Below, piece by piece: positions 36,786-45,587 of a DNA stretch of 64,000 bases. A program made the position numbers and the translations under genes. Position 1 is the first letter of the stretch. Every line of letters starts with the position of its first letter. Below the pieces are notes generated by a model. It did no database searches and was not told the DNA's origin. It saw only the letters and a program-made list of their open reading frames with translations. Origin of the DNA: an uncultured Bacteroidota bacterium (GTDB lineage: Bacteria > Bacteroidota > Bacteroidia > UKL13-3); the NCBI GenBank assembly GCA_903850915.1, contig CAINMV010000037.1, positions 124,001 to 188,000 of the forward strand, given 5' to 3'.

Positions 36786-38108
36786 TTAGAATATTTTTCT
36801 TCCTACCGATACATTTATTCCTCCCGAAAAAGGTGCGATGTTTTCGTAGTTGTTTTTTGAAATATTGTTAATATACTTGTTATAGGAGAGGTCGACACCG
36901 ATTCCGTAAAGCGGAGAAAGTGCGAAGTTAACACCCAAACCGAAGCATAATTCTCGGGCTGTGTTAACAAAATCTGTTTTTGAAATTGCTTTTTGTTCCA
37001 TTGTCAGAGAATTTAAGCCCACCCCATCTGCACTTAAAAGAATGTTTTGGGAGCCACCGAGATAAAGATGGAACAAGGAATTCGTGTTAAACAACAAGTT
37101 GTAATTGAGGCCAACTGGAATTCTTAATACAGAAAAGTTGGTTTTACTATTTAAAACAACTTGCAATGGAATTGGTAAGATTTCATAACCTATTATTCTA
37201 CCATTGTTATCCGTGATTGCCTTATCGCTTACCTCAAAATCGAAGTTCGATTGAAACCCTAACTTACTATATGAAATGCCACTTTGAATGCTAAAATTAG
37301 GGAGAAATCTATATTCAAGAGCCAACGTAGCACCATGAGTTACCCTTGCCTGTTCTGAATTTTGGCGAACATAATCATATTGTTTATTTACGAATGGCGC
37401 ACCACCCTTATTCAATGCAAAACTGCGATAACTCCCCACTAATGAAATGGTAGCACTTACAAATAACTTCCCTTTATGAAAATCGCCACGACCCTTAGGC
37501 TTAGCATGCACCGTGCTTTTGCTAGTTTTATTTGGACTACGCTTTTGAGTGGTTGCTGCGGATTGATCTTGCAATCCGGGTGCAATTGCTTTTAACTCCT
37601 CAGATTTAGCGTTTATATCTTCAACAACAGAGAGAGCTTTATTTTCAAAAGCTCCTTCTGATGTTGCGATTTTAACTGAATTACCAATCGAATTATTGGC
37701 TATCGGTTCATAAGTAGTCAGGGTTACATGCGATTGTTTTGTTTCAGCAACCGTGAGTTTTGGAGTGATTTGGGTTGATTTTACTGATGCTGTAATTGAT
37801 GCTGGTGCAATTAGCGCTGTTTCATTCTCTACCTCCGATTTTACTGTTTCGGTAGTCGAAACTTGGTGTGTTGAAATTACCTTTGGCTCGATAACGTTAC
37901 CATCTGCCAATTTTAGGCTAGGGTTGCTTTTCGTTACCAACATCGATGTAATAGCTCCACCTATTACTAGCAATGAAAACACCCAAACAGCAAGTATGCG
38001 ACCTGATTTTTTAGCAGGTAATGAAGCACTTAATGCATCCCAACCCGTAGGTATGTCAGGTACGACATTCTCCAATTTGTGTTTTAAAAAATCATCTAAC
38101 TTGTTCAT
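36786..38108 (-). CDS. putative envelope-spanning anti-sigma/outer-membrane beta-barrel protein (pair 2)
   Basis: 440 residues, no cleavable signal peptide. Charged N-part MNKLDDFLKHKLENVVPD (1-35), one transmembrane helix (about 37-58, ILAVWVFSLLVIGGAITSML), a long Thr/Ser/Lys-rich, probably disordered linker (about 60-215), then a beta-rich domain (ALEYRFLPNFSIQSGISYSKL, IPVGLNYNLLFNTNSLFHLYLGG, GLGVNFALSPLYGIGVDLSY) ending INVSVGRKIF. Its ATG lies inside the sigma gene, overlapping by 17 bases, so translation is coupled. The arrangement mirrors 23140-24312. Anti-sigma activity is inferred from coupling and topology only. Confidence 0.68.
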   Translation of the reverse strand: MNKLDDFLKHKLENVVPDIPTGWDALSASLPAKKSGRILAVWVFSLLVIGGAITSMLVTKSNPSLKLADGNVIEPKVISTHQVSTTETVKSEVENETALIAPASITASVKSTQITPKLTVAETKQSHVTLTTYEPIANNSIGNSVKIATSEGAFENKALSVVEDINAKSEELKAIAPGLQDQSAATTQKRSPNKTSKSTVHAKPKGRGDFHKGKLFVSATISLVGSYRSFALNKGGAPFVNKQYDYVRQNSEQARVTHGATLALEYRFLPNFSIQSGISYSKLGFQSNFDFEVSDKAITDNNGRIIGYEILPIPLQVVLNSKTNFSVLRIPVGLNYNLLFNTNSLFHLYLGGSQNILLSADGVGLNSLTMEQKAISKTDFVNTARELCFGLGVNFALSPLYGIGVDLSYNKYINNISKNNYENIAPFSGGINVSVGRKIF

Positions 38109-38721
38109 ATTGTACTGTTGTAATATTTACTTTAGAAATGTTATTTCTTTTCACTTCACTTTTTTTTTGATAGTCGTTACGAATAAGCTGAATAAGCTTC
38201 ACACGGGCTCTGCTCAATTGTGATTTTGAAGTGCCTTCGCTCATTCCTGTAAAGGCTGCAATCTCTGCATGTGTCATCCCATCGATGGCATACATGTTAA
38301 GAATGAGACGATACTTTAATGGCAATTCACCCATAAAAACCAATACCTCCTCAGAAGTGATCGTTTTCATCCAATAATCCTGCTCTTCTTGATCAATATC
38401 ATCAACATCTGTTACTCCATAAGACTCGTCTACAAACACATTGTTAGAAAGACGACTTTTCTTACGGATTTGGTTGATGGTATTGTTTCGAATAACCGTT
38501 GCAATCCAAGCTTCGAGAGGGGTGCCAGACTTAAACTTCCCAAATTCAGTAAAAACTTTCAAAAAACCATCGTGCGCGAAATCGGCTGCTTCTTCTTTGT
38601 TCTCGGCATAGCGTAAACAAATTCCAAACACTTTTCTCCGATACAACTCGTAAACCTCCTGCATAATGCTTCGGTCTCCTTTTTGTATTCCTTGAATATG
38701 TTCAGCCTCCGATTTTAGCAC
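38092..38721 (-). CDS. ECF-type RNA polymerase sigma factor (pair 2)
   Basis: 209 residues from a GTG start; the next Met (about residue 20) would cut region 2, so GTG is preferred. Region 2: VYELYRRKVFGICLRYAEN, EEAADFAHDGFLKVF, EAWIATVIRNNTINQIR. Region 4: LPLKYRLILNMYAIDGM, HAEIAAFTGMSEGTSKSQLSRAR. A basic tail of about 25 residues (DYQKKSEVKRNN and on) follows. The gene sits between a PKD surface protein and its membrane/barrel partner, on the same strand as two further giant surface proteins. Those are candidate regulon members. Confidence 0.92.
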   Translation of the reverse strand: MLKSEAEHIQGIQKGDRSIMQEVYELYRRKVFGICLRYAENKEEAADFAHDGFLKVFTEFGKFKSGTPLEAWIATVIRNNTINQIRKKSRLSNNVFVDESYGVTDVDDIDQEEQDYWMKTITSEEVLVFMGELPLKYRLILNMYAIDGMTHAEIAAFTGMSEGTSKSQLSRARVKLIQLIRNDYQKKSEVKRNNISKVNITTVQYEQVR

Positions 38722-38796
38722 GTTCGTAAGTGTAGTTATATATTACAATACAATAAAATTAAAAATGGTTGCAAAAAAACAATTGATTCTCTTGTT

Positions 38797-40623
38797 TTAG
38801 CGAAGTAGTGTTACTATACCCTTGAAAACCAAGCGTTTACCTGTTGGATCCTTAAATCGGATGAGGTACACGTAATTCCCAGTTCCACAAATGGATCCAT
38901 CGCTAGAGCGACCGTTCCAGGCTATCGTCTCTTTTGTTGAGGTAAAAACAAGTTCGCCCCATCGATCGAAAATAGTCATTTGAAATTGTGTAGTGCCTGC
39001 TGGTCCAAAAGCTTTAAATACCTCATTTTCGTATGGCCCGCCTTCGTTGGGCGAAAAGGCAGAAGGTACAAAGTACTTATAAAGATTATCTACCCTAATT
39101 ATCATTGAAACGGTGTCTTCACAACCCAATTTGTTCTTGGCGGTGAGTATCACCTGAAACCAGCCGGTATCAGTATAGGTATGCGTTGGTGAAATATCTG
39201 TAGATGTATTTTGATCCCCAAAATCCCAAATATACGTCATTGAGTTCGTGCTTTTGTTAGAGAATGTGAAATTCGCTTTTGTGATTTCAGCCTTGAGTTT
39301 ATCGGGTGTGAAACTAGCAATTGGATCGCTTAAAACATAGAGATAATTGGTAATTTGCGTGTCGCAAGGCCCGTCGATGACATAAAGTTTTACTAGTTTT
39401 ACACCTGACGAATCGTAGCTATGCACTGCATTCGCCCCAATTGCGGTGTCACCATCACCAAAATCCCAATGGTAATAGGTGAAATTTTGATTGTATGCGC
39501 TAAAAGTATAGTAGTCACCGATACATAAAGAATCTACCTTAAAATTTGTTACAGGCTTGGCTTGAATTATCACCTTTACCGAATCGATAGCAGTACAACT
39601 ATTATTGTTGGTGGTTAAATAGTAGGTAGTTGTAACCGATGGTGATGCAATGGTAGTGTAACCGGTGGTAGTGCTTAGCCCTGTTGCTGGCGACCAAACC
39701 GCAGTACCTAGCCCTGTTCCAGAAAGAGTAACACCCGAACGTATGCAGATAGTAGTATCTTTATTAAAAATATCGGCATACGATTGCTTGTAAATTTTGA
39801 CCAGCTTAACTGATGAATCTTTCTTTGTTTCCAGTGAATCGAAAACCACGAGGCTGACATAAAACGAGCCGGTATCTGAAAAAGTATGAGAAACCGAAGA
39901 GGTATCCGCTTTAGTAAGAATATTACTACCTCCAGAAGCTGGATCACCAAAATACCAGATATAGTGGTGAGAGACCAACGACATATTCTTGAAGTTTGCC
40001 GTTAAAACACCACACAGAGGCGCCACAAATGTAAATTGAGAGGTAAGTGGAGTGCAGTTAACAAAATTAACCGTAATTGATTTCGTACTTATACAACCCG
40101 TGGTGGTATCCGTTACAGTTACTGTATATGTTTGGGTGTGTGTAAACCTATATTCCACACTATTTCCTGTTGCATTAGTGCTTTGTGGGGTAGGATTCCA
40201 AGTGTATTTAAATGCAGGATCAAGCGTGGCATTAATAAAGTTGTTTTCACTATCACCTTGACAATATGTTTTAAAAGAAGATGGAATTATAAGGACATTG
40301 GGTGCCTGAACTACTAAAATTTGATGCGTAACACTGTCTACAGGCTTGTTACTTAAATCTAGAATATATAACTTAACATTGTAGGTACCATAAGCTGAAA
40401 AAGTATGCGATTGCGTAATCTTGGTTAAGTTAAAGGCAAAGTTACTTGCGCCAGATGTAGGATCATCGAAGCTCCAAAAATAGGCGATATTAAGCCCAGT
40501 AGATGTATTAGTAAATCCTGTGGTTAAAGTGCCACAAACTGGAGAAGTATATGTATAGCTAACCGCAGAATATGTTTTATTCAGCAGCAAAAATAAAAAC
40601 AAAAAGGTGATTACTTTCCTCAT
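38797..40623 (-). CDS. PKD-repeat surface protein with T9SS type B C-terminal domain
   Basis: 608 residues. Signal peptide about 1-19 (MRKVITFLFLFLLLNKTYS). Four PKD-type domains are seen: YFWSFDDPTSG (about 50), YIWYFGDPASGG (about 220), YHWDFGDGDTA (about 385) and YIWDFGDQNTS (about 465). Between the first two pairs are Ig-like segments with VTVTDTTTGC and TTYYLTTNNNSC. The tail YFVPSAFSPNEGGP to KGIVTLLR is the T9SS type B sorting domain. It lacks the Cys-rich N-module of the two giant paralogs. It is the first gene of the five-gene surface locus and has a recognisable housekeeping-type -7 box. Function probably adhesive; not proven. Confidence 0.9.
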   Translation of the reverse strand: MRKVITFLFLFLLLNKTYSAVSYTYTSPVCGTLTTGFTNTSTGLNIAYFWSFDDPTSGASNFAFNLTKITQSHTFSAYGTYNVKLYILDLSNKPVDSVTHQILVVQAPNVLIIPSSFKTYCQGDSENNFINATLDPAFKYTWNPTPQSTNATGNSVEYRFTHTQTYTVTVTDTTTGCISTKSITVNFVNCTPLTSQFTFVAPLCGVLTANFKNMSLVSHHYIWYFGDPASGGSNILTKADTSSVSHTFSDTGSFYVSLVVFDSLETKKDSSVKLVKIYKQSYADIFNKDTTICIRSGVTLSGTGLGTAVWSPATGLSTTTGYTTIASPSVTTTYYLTTNNNSCTAIDSVKVIIQAKPVTNFKVDSLCIGDYYTFSAYNQNFTYYHWDFGDGDTAIGANAVHSYDSSGVKLVKLYVIDGPCDTQITNYLYVLSDPIASFTPDKLKAEITKANFTFSNKSTNSMTYIWDFGDQNTSTDISPTHTYTDTGWFQVILTAKNKLGCEDTVSMIIRVDNLYKYFVPSAFSPNEGGPYENEVFKAFGPAGTTQFQMTIFDRWGELVFTSTKETIAWNGRSSDGSICGTGNYVYLIRFKDPTGKRLVFKGIVTLLR

Positions 40624-40633
40624 TTATAGAAAG

Positions 40634-40641
40634 CAAATTTA
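40634..40641 (-). promoter_or_regulatory. -7 box TAAATTTG upstream of the PKD surface protein
   Basis: Minus-strand TAnnTTTG match ending 10 bases before the ATG at 40623. It suggests that the first gene of the surface locus uses the primary sigma factor. Confidence 0.45.
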
Positions 40642-40675
40642 GTTTACTTTGTGCAAATAATCATCATCCTAAAAA

Positions 40676-41368
40676 GTGAAGCAAGAAGACATAAAATTCC
40701 CATCGGATTGGAATGAAATGTTGCATGAAGAATTTGAAAAGTCATACATGCATAGTTTAATGTCGTTTTTAAGGGAAGAAAAGAATAACGGAAAAACGAT
40801 ATATCCCAACTTCAATGAAATCTTTAATGCCTTTAAAACCACTACCCTTTCCAATGTTAAAGTAGTTTTGCTTGGTCAAGACCCTTATCATGGTGAAGGC
40901 CAAGCCCATGGACTAAGCTTTTCGGTAAAATCAAATGTAAAAACACCACCCTCATTACAAAATATTTTTAAAGAGCTTCAACGCGATTTGGGGTGTGTGC
41001 CACCGAACCATGGAAACCTACAAAAATGGGCTAATCAAGGTGTTCTTTTACTCAATACTGTTTTATCAGTAAATGCAAATGAGCCGGCATCACATCAAGG
41101 TAAAGGATGGGAAATATTTACAGATACTGTGATTCGAAAACTACAAGAGAAAAAAGAGAATGTAGTGTTTTTACTTTGGGGAAAATTTGCACAAAGTAAA
41201 ATTCCACTTATACAACACTCAAAGCATTTAATTTTGCAGGCCCCACACCCATCGCCCTTTTCGGCACATACTGGATTTTTTGGATGTAAGCATTTTTCTA
41301 AATGCAATGCCTATCTAAAAGAAAATAATTTACAAGAAATAGATTGGCAATTAAAATCTTTGACTTAA
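40676..41368 (+). CDS. ung: uracil-DNA glycosylase
   Basis: 230 residues from a GTG start, the family-1 UDG length. Removes uracil from DNA. Catalytic GQDPYHGEGQAHGLSFSV with the water-activating Asp, LLLNTVLSV, and the DNA-intercalation/His motif HPSPFSAHTGFFGCKHFSKCN. Divergent from the PKD surface protein gene; convergent with rpiB 26 bases later. dut lies 1.5 kb downstream, so both uracil-control enzymes are close together. Confidence 0.96.
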   Translation: MKQEDIKFPSDWNEMLHEEFEKSYMHSLMSFLREEKNNGKTIYPNFNEIFNAFKTTTLSNVKVVLLGQDPYHGEGQAHGLSFSVKSNVKTPPSLQNIFKELQRDLGCVPPNHGNLQKWANQGVLLLNTVLSVNANEPASHQGKGWEIFTDTVIRKLQEKKENVVFLLWGKFAQSKIPLIQHSKHLILQAPHPSPFSAHTGFFGCKHFSKCNAYLKENNLQEIDWQLKSLT

Positions 41369-41394
41369 GAAATAAGGATGTTGGAAATATGAAA

Positions 41395-41823
41395 TTATAA
41401 ATTCACCTTATCCACCCTGCGTTGGTGCCTTCCACCTTCGAAAGCAGTTCCGATAAACACATCTACCATTTCTTTTGCCAAATCAAAACTAACAAATCGA
41501 GCAGGCAAACAAATAATATTTGAATCATTATGTTGACGTGCGAGGGCAGCCAATTCAGTGTTCCAGCATAGAGCTGCACGCACATCGGGGTGCTTATTGG
41601 CTGTGAAACAAACACCGTTTCCGCTACCGCAGATGAGAATGCCGAAATCACTTAATTGCTTTGCAACATTAACCGCCAAGGGGTGTGCAAAATCAGGATA
41701 ATCACAACTTTCAGTGCTAAAAGGACCAAAATCCTGCACATGAAATCCTTTTAATTCTAAATATGAAATCAGTTGTTGTTTATATTCGAAACCGGCATGA
41801 TCGCCACCTATTGCTATTTTCAT
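41395..41823 (-). CDS. rpiB: ribose-5-phosphate isomerase B
   Basis: 142 residues. IAIGGDHAGFEYKQQL, CDYPDFAHPLA and the active-site loop CGSGNGVCFTANKHPDVRAALCWN with its catalytic Cys, then ALARQHNDSNIICLPARF, identify the RpiB/LacAB family. Interconverts ribose-5-phosphate and ribulose-5-phosphate in the pentose phosphate pathway. It follows tatC by 63 bases on the same strand and probably shares its message. Confidence 0.95.
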   Translation of the reverse strand: MKIAIGGDHAGFEYKQQLISYLELKGFHVQDFGPFSTESCDYPDFAHPLAVNVAKQLSDFGILICGSGNGVCFTANKHPDVRAALCWNTELAALARQHNDSNIICLPARFVSFDLAKEMVDVFIGTAFEGGRHQRRVDKVNL

Positions 41824-41886
41824 GATACTATATTAATTAACGAATTATTTAAAAAAATCGATTTGGGATGCACTTCTTATAATTTA

Positions 41887-42735
41887 TTAAGCCCATCCTG
41901 ATTTCTGATCTTCAATATCTTTTTGTCGCTTTACGTAGGCTGCAATAAAAATACTAAACTCAAACAAGCCATATAAAGGAATAGCCATGATAGTTTGGCT
42001 TACCACGTCGGGTGGCGTAATTGCAGCGGCAATAATTAATATTATTATTATGGCCCACCTACGATATTTTCGCATTAGCTGCGGTGTTAAAATTCTAATT
42101 TTCGCTAAGAAATACACAAGCATCGGTAATTCAAAAACCAAGCCCGTAGCTAGTGTGAGCGTTGAAACTAAACTTATATAAGAATCTAGGGTTATAAGTG
42201 CTTTAACTTGTGTACTTATTCGATAGTTACCCAAGAAATTTACCGCCATTGGACAAAGCACAAAATAGCCAAAACACACACCAAGAAACATAAAGAAGCT
42301 AGTGAAAAAGATTATCCCTGTTGTATATCTCCGTTCGGTAGGCTTAAGCGCTGGTCGAACGAAACGCCAAATTTCCCAAACAAAATAGGGAAAAGCCAAT
42401 ATTAAACCAACACAAAACGATATCCAAAACTGGTTACTCAGTTGTTCGCCCAATTCACGACTTACAATTTCGAAATCGAGCCTTATATTACAAAATGAAT
42501 CGTCGAAGTGAAAGTGTTGTGCTGCTTTACAAAGCAAACGATAGGTAACAAAATCAGCGTTTTTAGGACCTAATAAAACCTGGTCGTAAACAATTTCTGG
42601 ATATAAAAATGCAAACGTGGATGTAATAGTCAGCACAATTAATACGCGAATAATATGCCATCTTAACTCTTCTAGGTGTTCCCAAAAGCTCATCTCCTTT
42701 GCAGGAGCATCTACATCTACTTGATCTATGGGCAT
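41887..42735 (-). CDS. tatC: Sec-independent protein translocase TatC
   Basis: 282 residues, six hydrophobic segments. MSFWEHLEELRWHIIRV near the N-terminus is the conserved cytoplasmic signal-peptide binding region; FWISFCVGLILAFPYFVWEIWRFVRPALKPTERRY and the late VSQTIMAIPLYGLFEFSIF are family hallmarks. A longer periplasmic insert (about residues 60-110) seems usual in this phylum. It binds twin-arginine signal peptides and works with TatA (10123-10350). Divergent from dut; a TATTTTCG box lies 45 bases upstream at 42781-42788. Confidence 0.95.
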   Translation of the reverse strand: MPIDQVDVDAPAKEMSFWEHLEELRWHIIRVLIVLTITSTFAFLYPEIVYDQVLLGPKNADFVTYRLLCKAAQHFHFDDSFCNIRLDFEIVSRELGEQLSNQFWISFCVGLILAFPYFVWEIWRFVRPALKPTERRYTTGIIFFTSFFMFLGVCFGYFVLCPMAVNFLGNYRISTQVKALITLDSYISLVSTLTLATGLVFELPMLVYFLAKIRILTPQLMRKYRRWAIIIILIIAAAITPPDVVSQTIMAIPLYGLFEFSIFIAAYVKRQKDIEDQKSGWA

Positions 42736-42841
42736 GGATTGTTATTGATTAGTTTTGTACAGCTTAATATTAAGTGCACGCGAAAATAATAAAAGAAAAA
42801 CGGAACTATGTAAATACATCGCGACGTTAACTAAAGAATAG

Positions 42842-42849
42842 TATTTTCG
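42842..42849 (+). promoter_or_regulatory. -7-like box TATTTTCG of dut
   Basis: TAnnTTCG variant ending only seven bases before the dut ATG, predicting a leaderless or near-leaderless message. Confidence 0.4.
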
Positions 42850-42856
42850 CAAAGCC

Positions 42857-43294
42857 ATGGACATTCCTATTCACATTAAAAACCTAAGCAACAATCCCCA
42901 TCCTTTATATCAAACAGCGCTTTCTGCGGGTGTTGATGTATGCGCTTTTACCTCAGAAAAGTTAATATTAATGCCTCAGCAACGAATGCTTGTTGGAACT
43001 GGATTATACATCGCATTGCCTTCTGGATTTGAAGCGCAAATAAGACCTCGAAGTGGGCTTGCGTTAAAACATGGCATCACGGTTTTAAATAGTCCAGGAA
43101 CGATAGACGCCGATTATCGTGGGGAGATAAAAATTTTACTCATCAACCATGGTTCAGAAGCCTTTGAAATTAAGAACGGGGATAGAATCGCACAGATGAT
43201 TATTTGCAGTCATTCAAAGGTAGCTTGGATTGAAACAAACGATTTAAATGAAACAGAGCGTGGTGCTGGAGGCTATGGAAGCACTGGCATCTAA
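42857..43294 (+). CDS. dut: deoxyuridine 5'-triphosphate nucleotidohydrolase
   Basis: 145 residues, trimeric dUTPase. Five motifs in order: [47 protein letters not shown] and the C-terminal [11 protein letters not shown] arm. Converts dUTP to dUMP, keeping uracil out of DNA and feeding thymidylate synthesis. First gene of a tight plus-strand run with menI (19 bases later) and menF. Confidence 0.97.
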   Translation: MDIPIHIKNLSNNPHPLYQTALSAGVDVCAFTSEKLILMPQQRMLVGTGLYIALPSGFEAQIRPRSGLALKHGITVLNSPGTIDADYRGEIKILLINHGSEAFEIKNGDRIAQMIICSHSKVAWIETNDLNETERGAGGYGSTGI

Positions 43295-43313
43295 AATTAT
43301 AAAAAATTAGATT

Positions 43314-43769
43314 ATGGATTTCTTAATCAAACCATCACCGCAAGAGTTAAATAACTATTGCAAAAATACAATTGCCGATTTTTTAGGGATAGAATTTATT
43401 GAGACGGGTGACAATTATTTAATTGCTCGTATGCCCGTGAACGAAAGAACACAGCAGCCACTTGGACTATTGCATGGAGGGGCAAGCTGTGTATTAGCAG
43501 AGCAAGCAGGAAGTATGGCCGCAAATTTATTTTTAAATCGTGATACCCATGTAGCGTTAGGGTTAGATATTAATGCAAATCATTTAAAAGCTGCTCGAAA
43601 AGGCTATGTTTTCGCGAAAGCCATTCCGATACATATAGGAGCGAGAACCCAAGTATGGGAAATAAAAATTACAGACGAGAAAAATGAATTGACTTGTATT
43701 TCTCGGTTGACTATGGCCGTGATACCTGTTAGCCCAGACACACAAAGAAAACAAGAATTGATTTCATGA
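43314..43769 (+). CDS. menI: hotdog-fold thioesterase, probable DHNA-CoA thioesterase
   Basis: 151 residues, PaaI/YdiI-type hotdog domain: ARMPVNERTQQPLGLLHGGASCVLAEQAGSMAANL contains the catalytic HGG and Glu, and LGLDINANHLKAARKG is the usual CoA-side segment. It overlaps the isochorismate synthase gene by four bases (ATGA), and this context favours 1,4-dihydroxy-2-naphthoyl-CoA hydrolysis in menaquinone synthesis. Other aryl-CoA thioesters remain possible. Confidence 0.82.
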   Translation: MDFLIKPSPQELNNYCKNTIADFLGIEFIETGDNYLIARMPVNERTQQPLGLLHGGASCVLAEQAGSMAANLFLNRDTHVALGLDINANHLKAARKGYVFAKAIPIHIGARTQVWEIKITDEKNELTCISRLTMAVIPVSPDTQRKQELIS

Positions 43770-44866
43770 GTGCCGAATTAAACGCGATTTATCATGCGGC
43801 AATACTCGCAAAAGGGCATGCTGTTTTTTATCGTCTTCCAAACGAAGCGGCGATTTATGGGGCAATTTGTGAGGAGCTAAACGAAATACCCGTTGATGGT
43901 GATGGGTTTATTATAAAGCCATTTAGCGATTCTGATTCGACAAGAATTGTTACTGAGGAGATTGCCTTTCGCTTTCTAGAAGAAATTTCTTTTAGTTTTA
44001 ATAAGAATAATCGATTCACAAAAGATCTTCAAACCTTTTATTCGAAGTGTTTCAATAAAAGGGAAAATAATCTTGTTCCTTTTTTTAACGGTATTTCCGG
44101 TATTTCGAGCTCAAAACAACAGTATATTTCTGCAGTAGAGAATGCAGTTTCAGAGATAAAAGCTGGAAATATAACCAAGGTTGTTTTATCACGTTGCAAA
44201 CCACATCACTTTGTACAGCGAAAACATCCAATTAACATATTCCTTGAATTGTGCTCGCGTTATCCTGGAGCCTTTGTTAATTTAATTTCCTCTCCGGTTT
44301 ATGGCACTTGGATTGGCGCTTCGCCTGAATCACTCTTAGAGCAGCAAAATGAGTACTATTGTACCATGGCCTTGGCAGGCACAAAAAAATCGAAGGAGCT
44401 TTCGTCATTTACCACCAAAGAAGTAAAAGAGCAAAAAATAATACAAGAATATATTCAAGAGCTACTTTTAACCAAAAATATTGATGCCGTATTTTCCGAT
44501 ATTTCAGCCTATCGCGCCGGTGAATTAACCCATTTAAAGACAAAAATAAATTTTTCGGCAACCGCAAGCGAACGAATTTCAATTGCAACCATGCTACATC
44601 CTACACCTGCAGTTGGGGGGGTTCCAAGAGAGAGCGCCATAAATTTTATAGCTAACCACGAAAATTACAATCGTGAACTATATGCAGGATATTTCGGTCC
44701 AATAAAGAAAAACGCGATGCAATTGTTTGTAAATATTAGGTGTATGCAATGGACCCCTGACAATGCAATACTTTATGCAGGAGCCGGCATTACAGAAGAT
44801 TCTGACCCCTTGGCAGAATTTGAAGAAACCGAGAACAAAATGAATATTATTGGTTCGGTGTTATAA
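43766..44866 (+). CDS. menF: isochorismate synthase
   Basis: 366 residues, chorismate-binding fold. Key blocks: KVVLSRCKPHHF, GTWIGASPESLLEQ, MALAGTKK, MLHPTPAVGGVPRESA, RELYAGYFGPI and AGAGITEDSDPLAEFEETENKM. Converts chorismate to isochorismate as the first committed step to menaquinone. Its coupling to a hotdog thioesterase supports menF rather than a siderophore entC; no siderophore genes are nearby. Convergent with the response regulator five bases after its stop. Confidence 0.92.
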   Translation: MSAELNAIYHAAILAKGHAVFYRLPNEAAIYGAICEELNEIPVDGDGFIIKPFSDSDSTRIVTEEIAFRFLEEISFSFNKNNRFTKDLQTFYSKCFNKRENNLVPFFNGISGISSSKQQYISAVENAVSEIKAGNITKVVLSRCKPHHFVQRKHPINIFLELCSRYPGAFVNLISSPVYGTWIGASPESLLEQQNEYYCTMALAGTKKSKELSSFTTKEVKEQKIIQEYIQELLLTKNIDAVFSDISAYRAGELTHLKTKINFSATASERISIATMLHPTPAVGGVPRESAINFIANHENYNRELYAGYFGPIKKNAMQLFVNIRCMQWTPDNAILYAGAGITEDSDPLAEFEETENKMNIIGSVL

Positions 44867-44871
44867 CACAA

Positions 44872-45549
44872 TTAAGCTATAAATTTATAGCCAACACCCT
44901 TTATTGTAGTGATAAAATCTTCACCTATTTTTTCACGAATTTTGCGAATATGAACATCTACTGTACGTTCACCAACATAAACATCGTTACCCCAAACACG
45001 AGCTAAAACATCGTCGCGGCTAAAAACCTTGCCTGGCGAACCAGCTAGGATATATAATAACTCGAATTCCTTTTTGGGTAAAGAGATAGGCTCTTCATTC
45101 TTGTAAACCACATAACTATCACGATCTATTTTAAAAATTCCGACATTTAGATTCGGCAACTCCTCCTCCTTAACATAACGCTTAATAATTGTTTTAAGGC
45201 GAGTACTTAATGCAGCAGGTTTAATGGGTTTTGCTATATAGTCTTCAGCTCCTAGGTCGAAGCCTTGAACTTCGCTGTGCTCTTCATTTCGCGCCGTTAA
45301 GAAAACGAATGGGATATTTTTTAATACTTCACTATGCTTAACCTTACGACAAACCTGAAATCCGTCCATTTCTGGCATCATCACATCATGTAAAATTAAG
45401 TCTGGCTTTATTTTTAATGCTAATTCGTACGTTTCAGTGCTTTTATTTGTAACTGTAACATCGAAACCATTACGCTCAAGATTAAATTTAATTATCTCGA
45501 GAATATCCAAATCATCGTCGGCAACTAGTATTTTATATTTCTTAATCAT
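44872..45549 (-). CDS. OmpR/PhoB-family response regulator, orphan
   Basis: 225 residues. Receiver domain with Asp11/Asp12, phospho-acceptor Asp55 (LILHDVMMPEMDG) and Lys107 (AKPIK); C-terminal winged helix with LPKKEFELLYILAGSPGKVFSRDDVL and ERTVDVHIRKIREKIG. DNA-binding activator or repressor. No histidine kinase lies beside it: the downstream neighbour is convergent menF and the upstream neighbour is the RRM gene. A perfect 14-bp inverted repeat 38 bases before its ATG could be its own operator. Confidence 0.92.
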   Translation of the reverse strand: MIKKYKILVADDDLDILEIIKFNLERNGFDVTVTNKSTETYELALKIKPDLILHDVMMPEMDGFQVCRKVKHSEVLKNIPFVFLTARNEEHSEVQGFDLGAEDYIAKPIKPAALSTRLKTIIKRYVKEEELPNLNVGIFKIDRDSYVVYKNEEPISLPKKEFELLYILAGSPGKVFSRDDVLARVWGNDVYVGERTVDVHIRKIREKIGEDFITTIKGVGYKFIA

Positions 45550-45587
45550 TGTTGCAAATTTGTTATTTCAATGCCGTGTTAATGTTA

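Noticed and set aside
37753-38223. 156-codon open frame on the plus strand, antisense to the sigma/barrel overlap
   Set aside because: It lies wholly opposite two well-supported genes, has no recognisable domain and no promoter box; its length follows from the codon use of the other strand.
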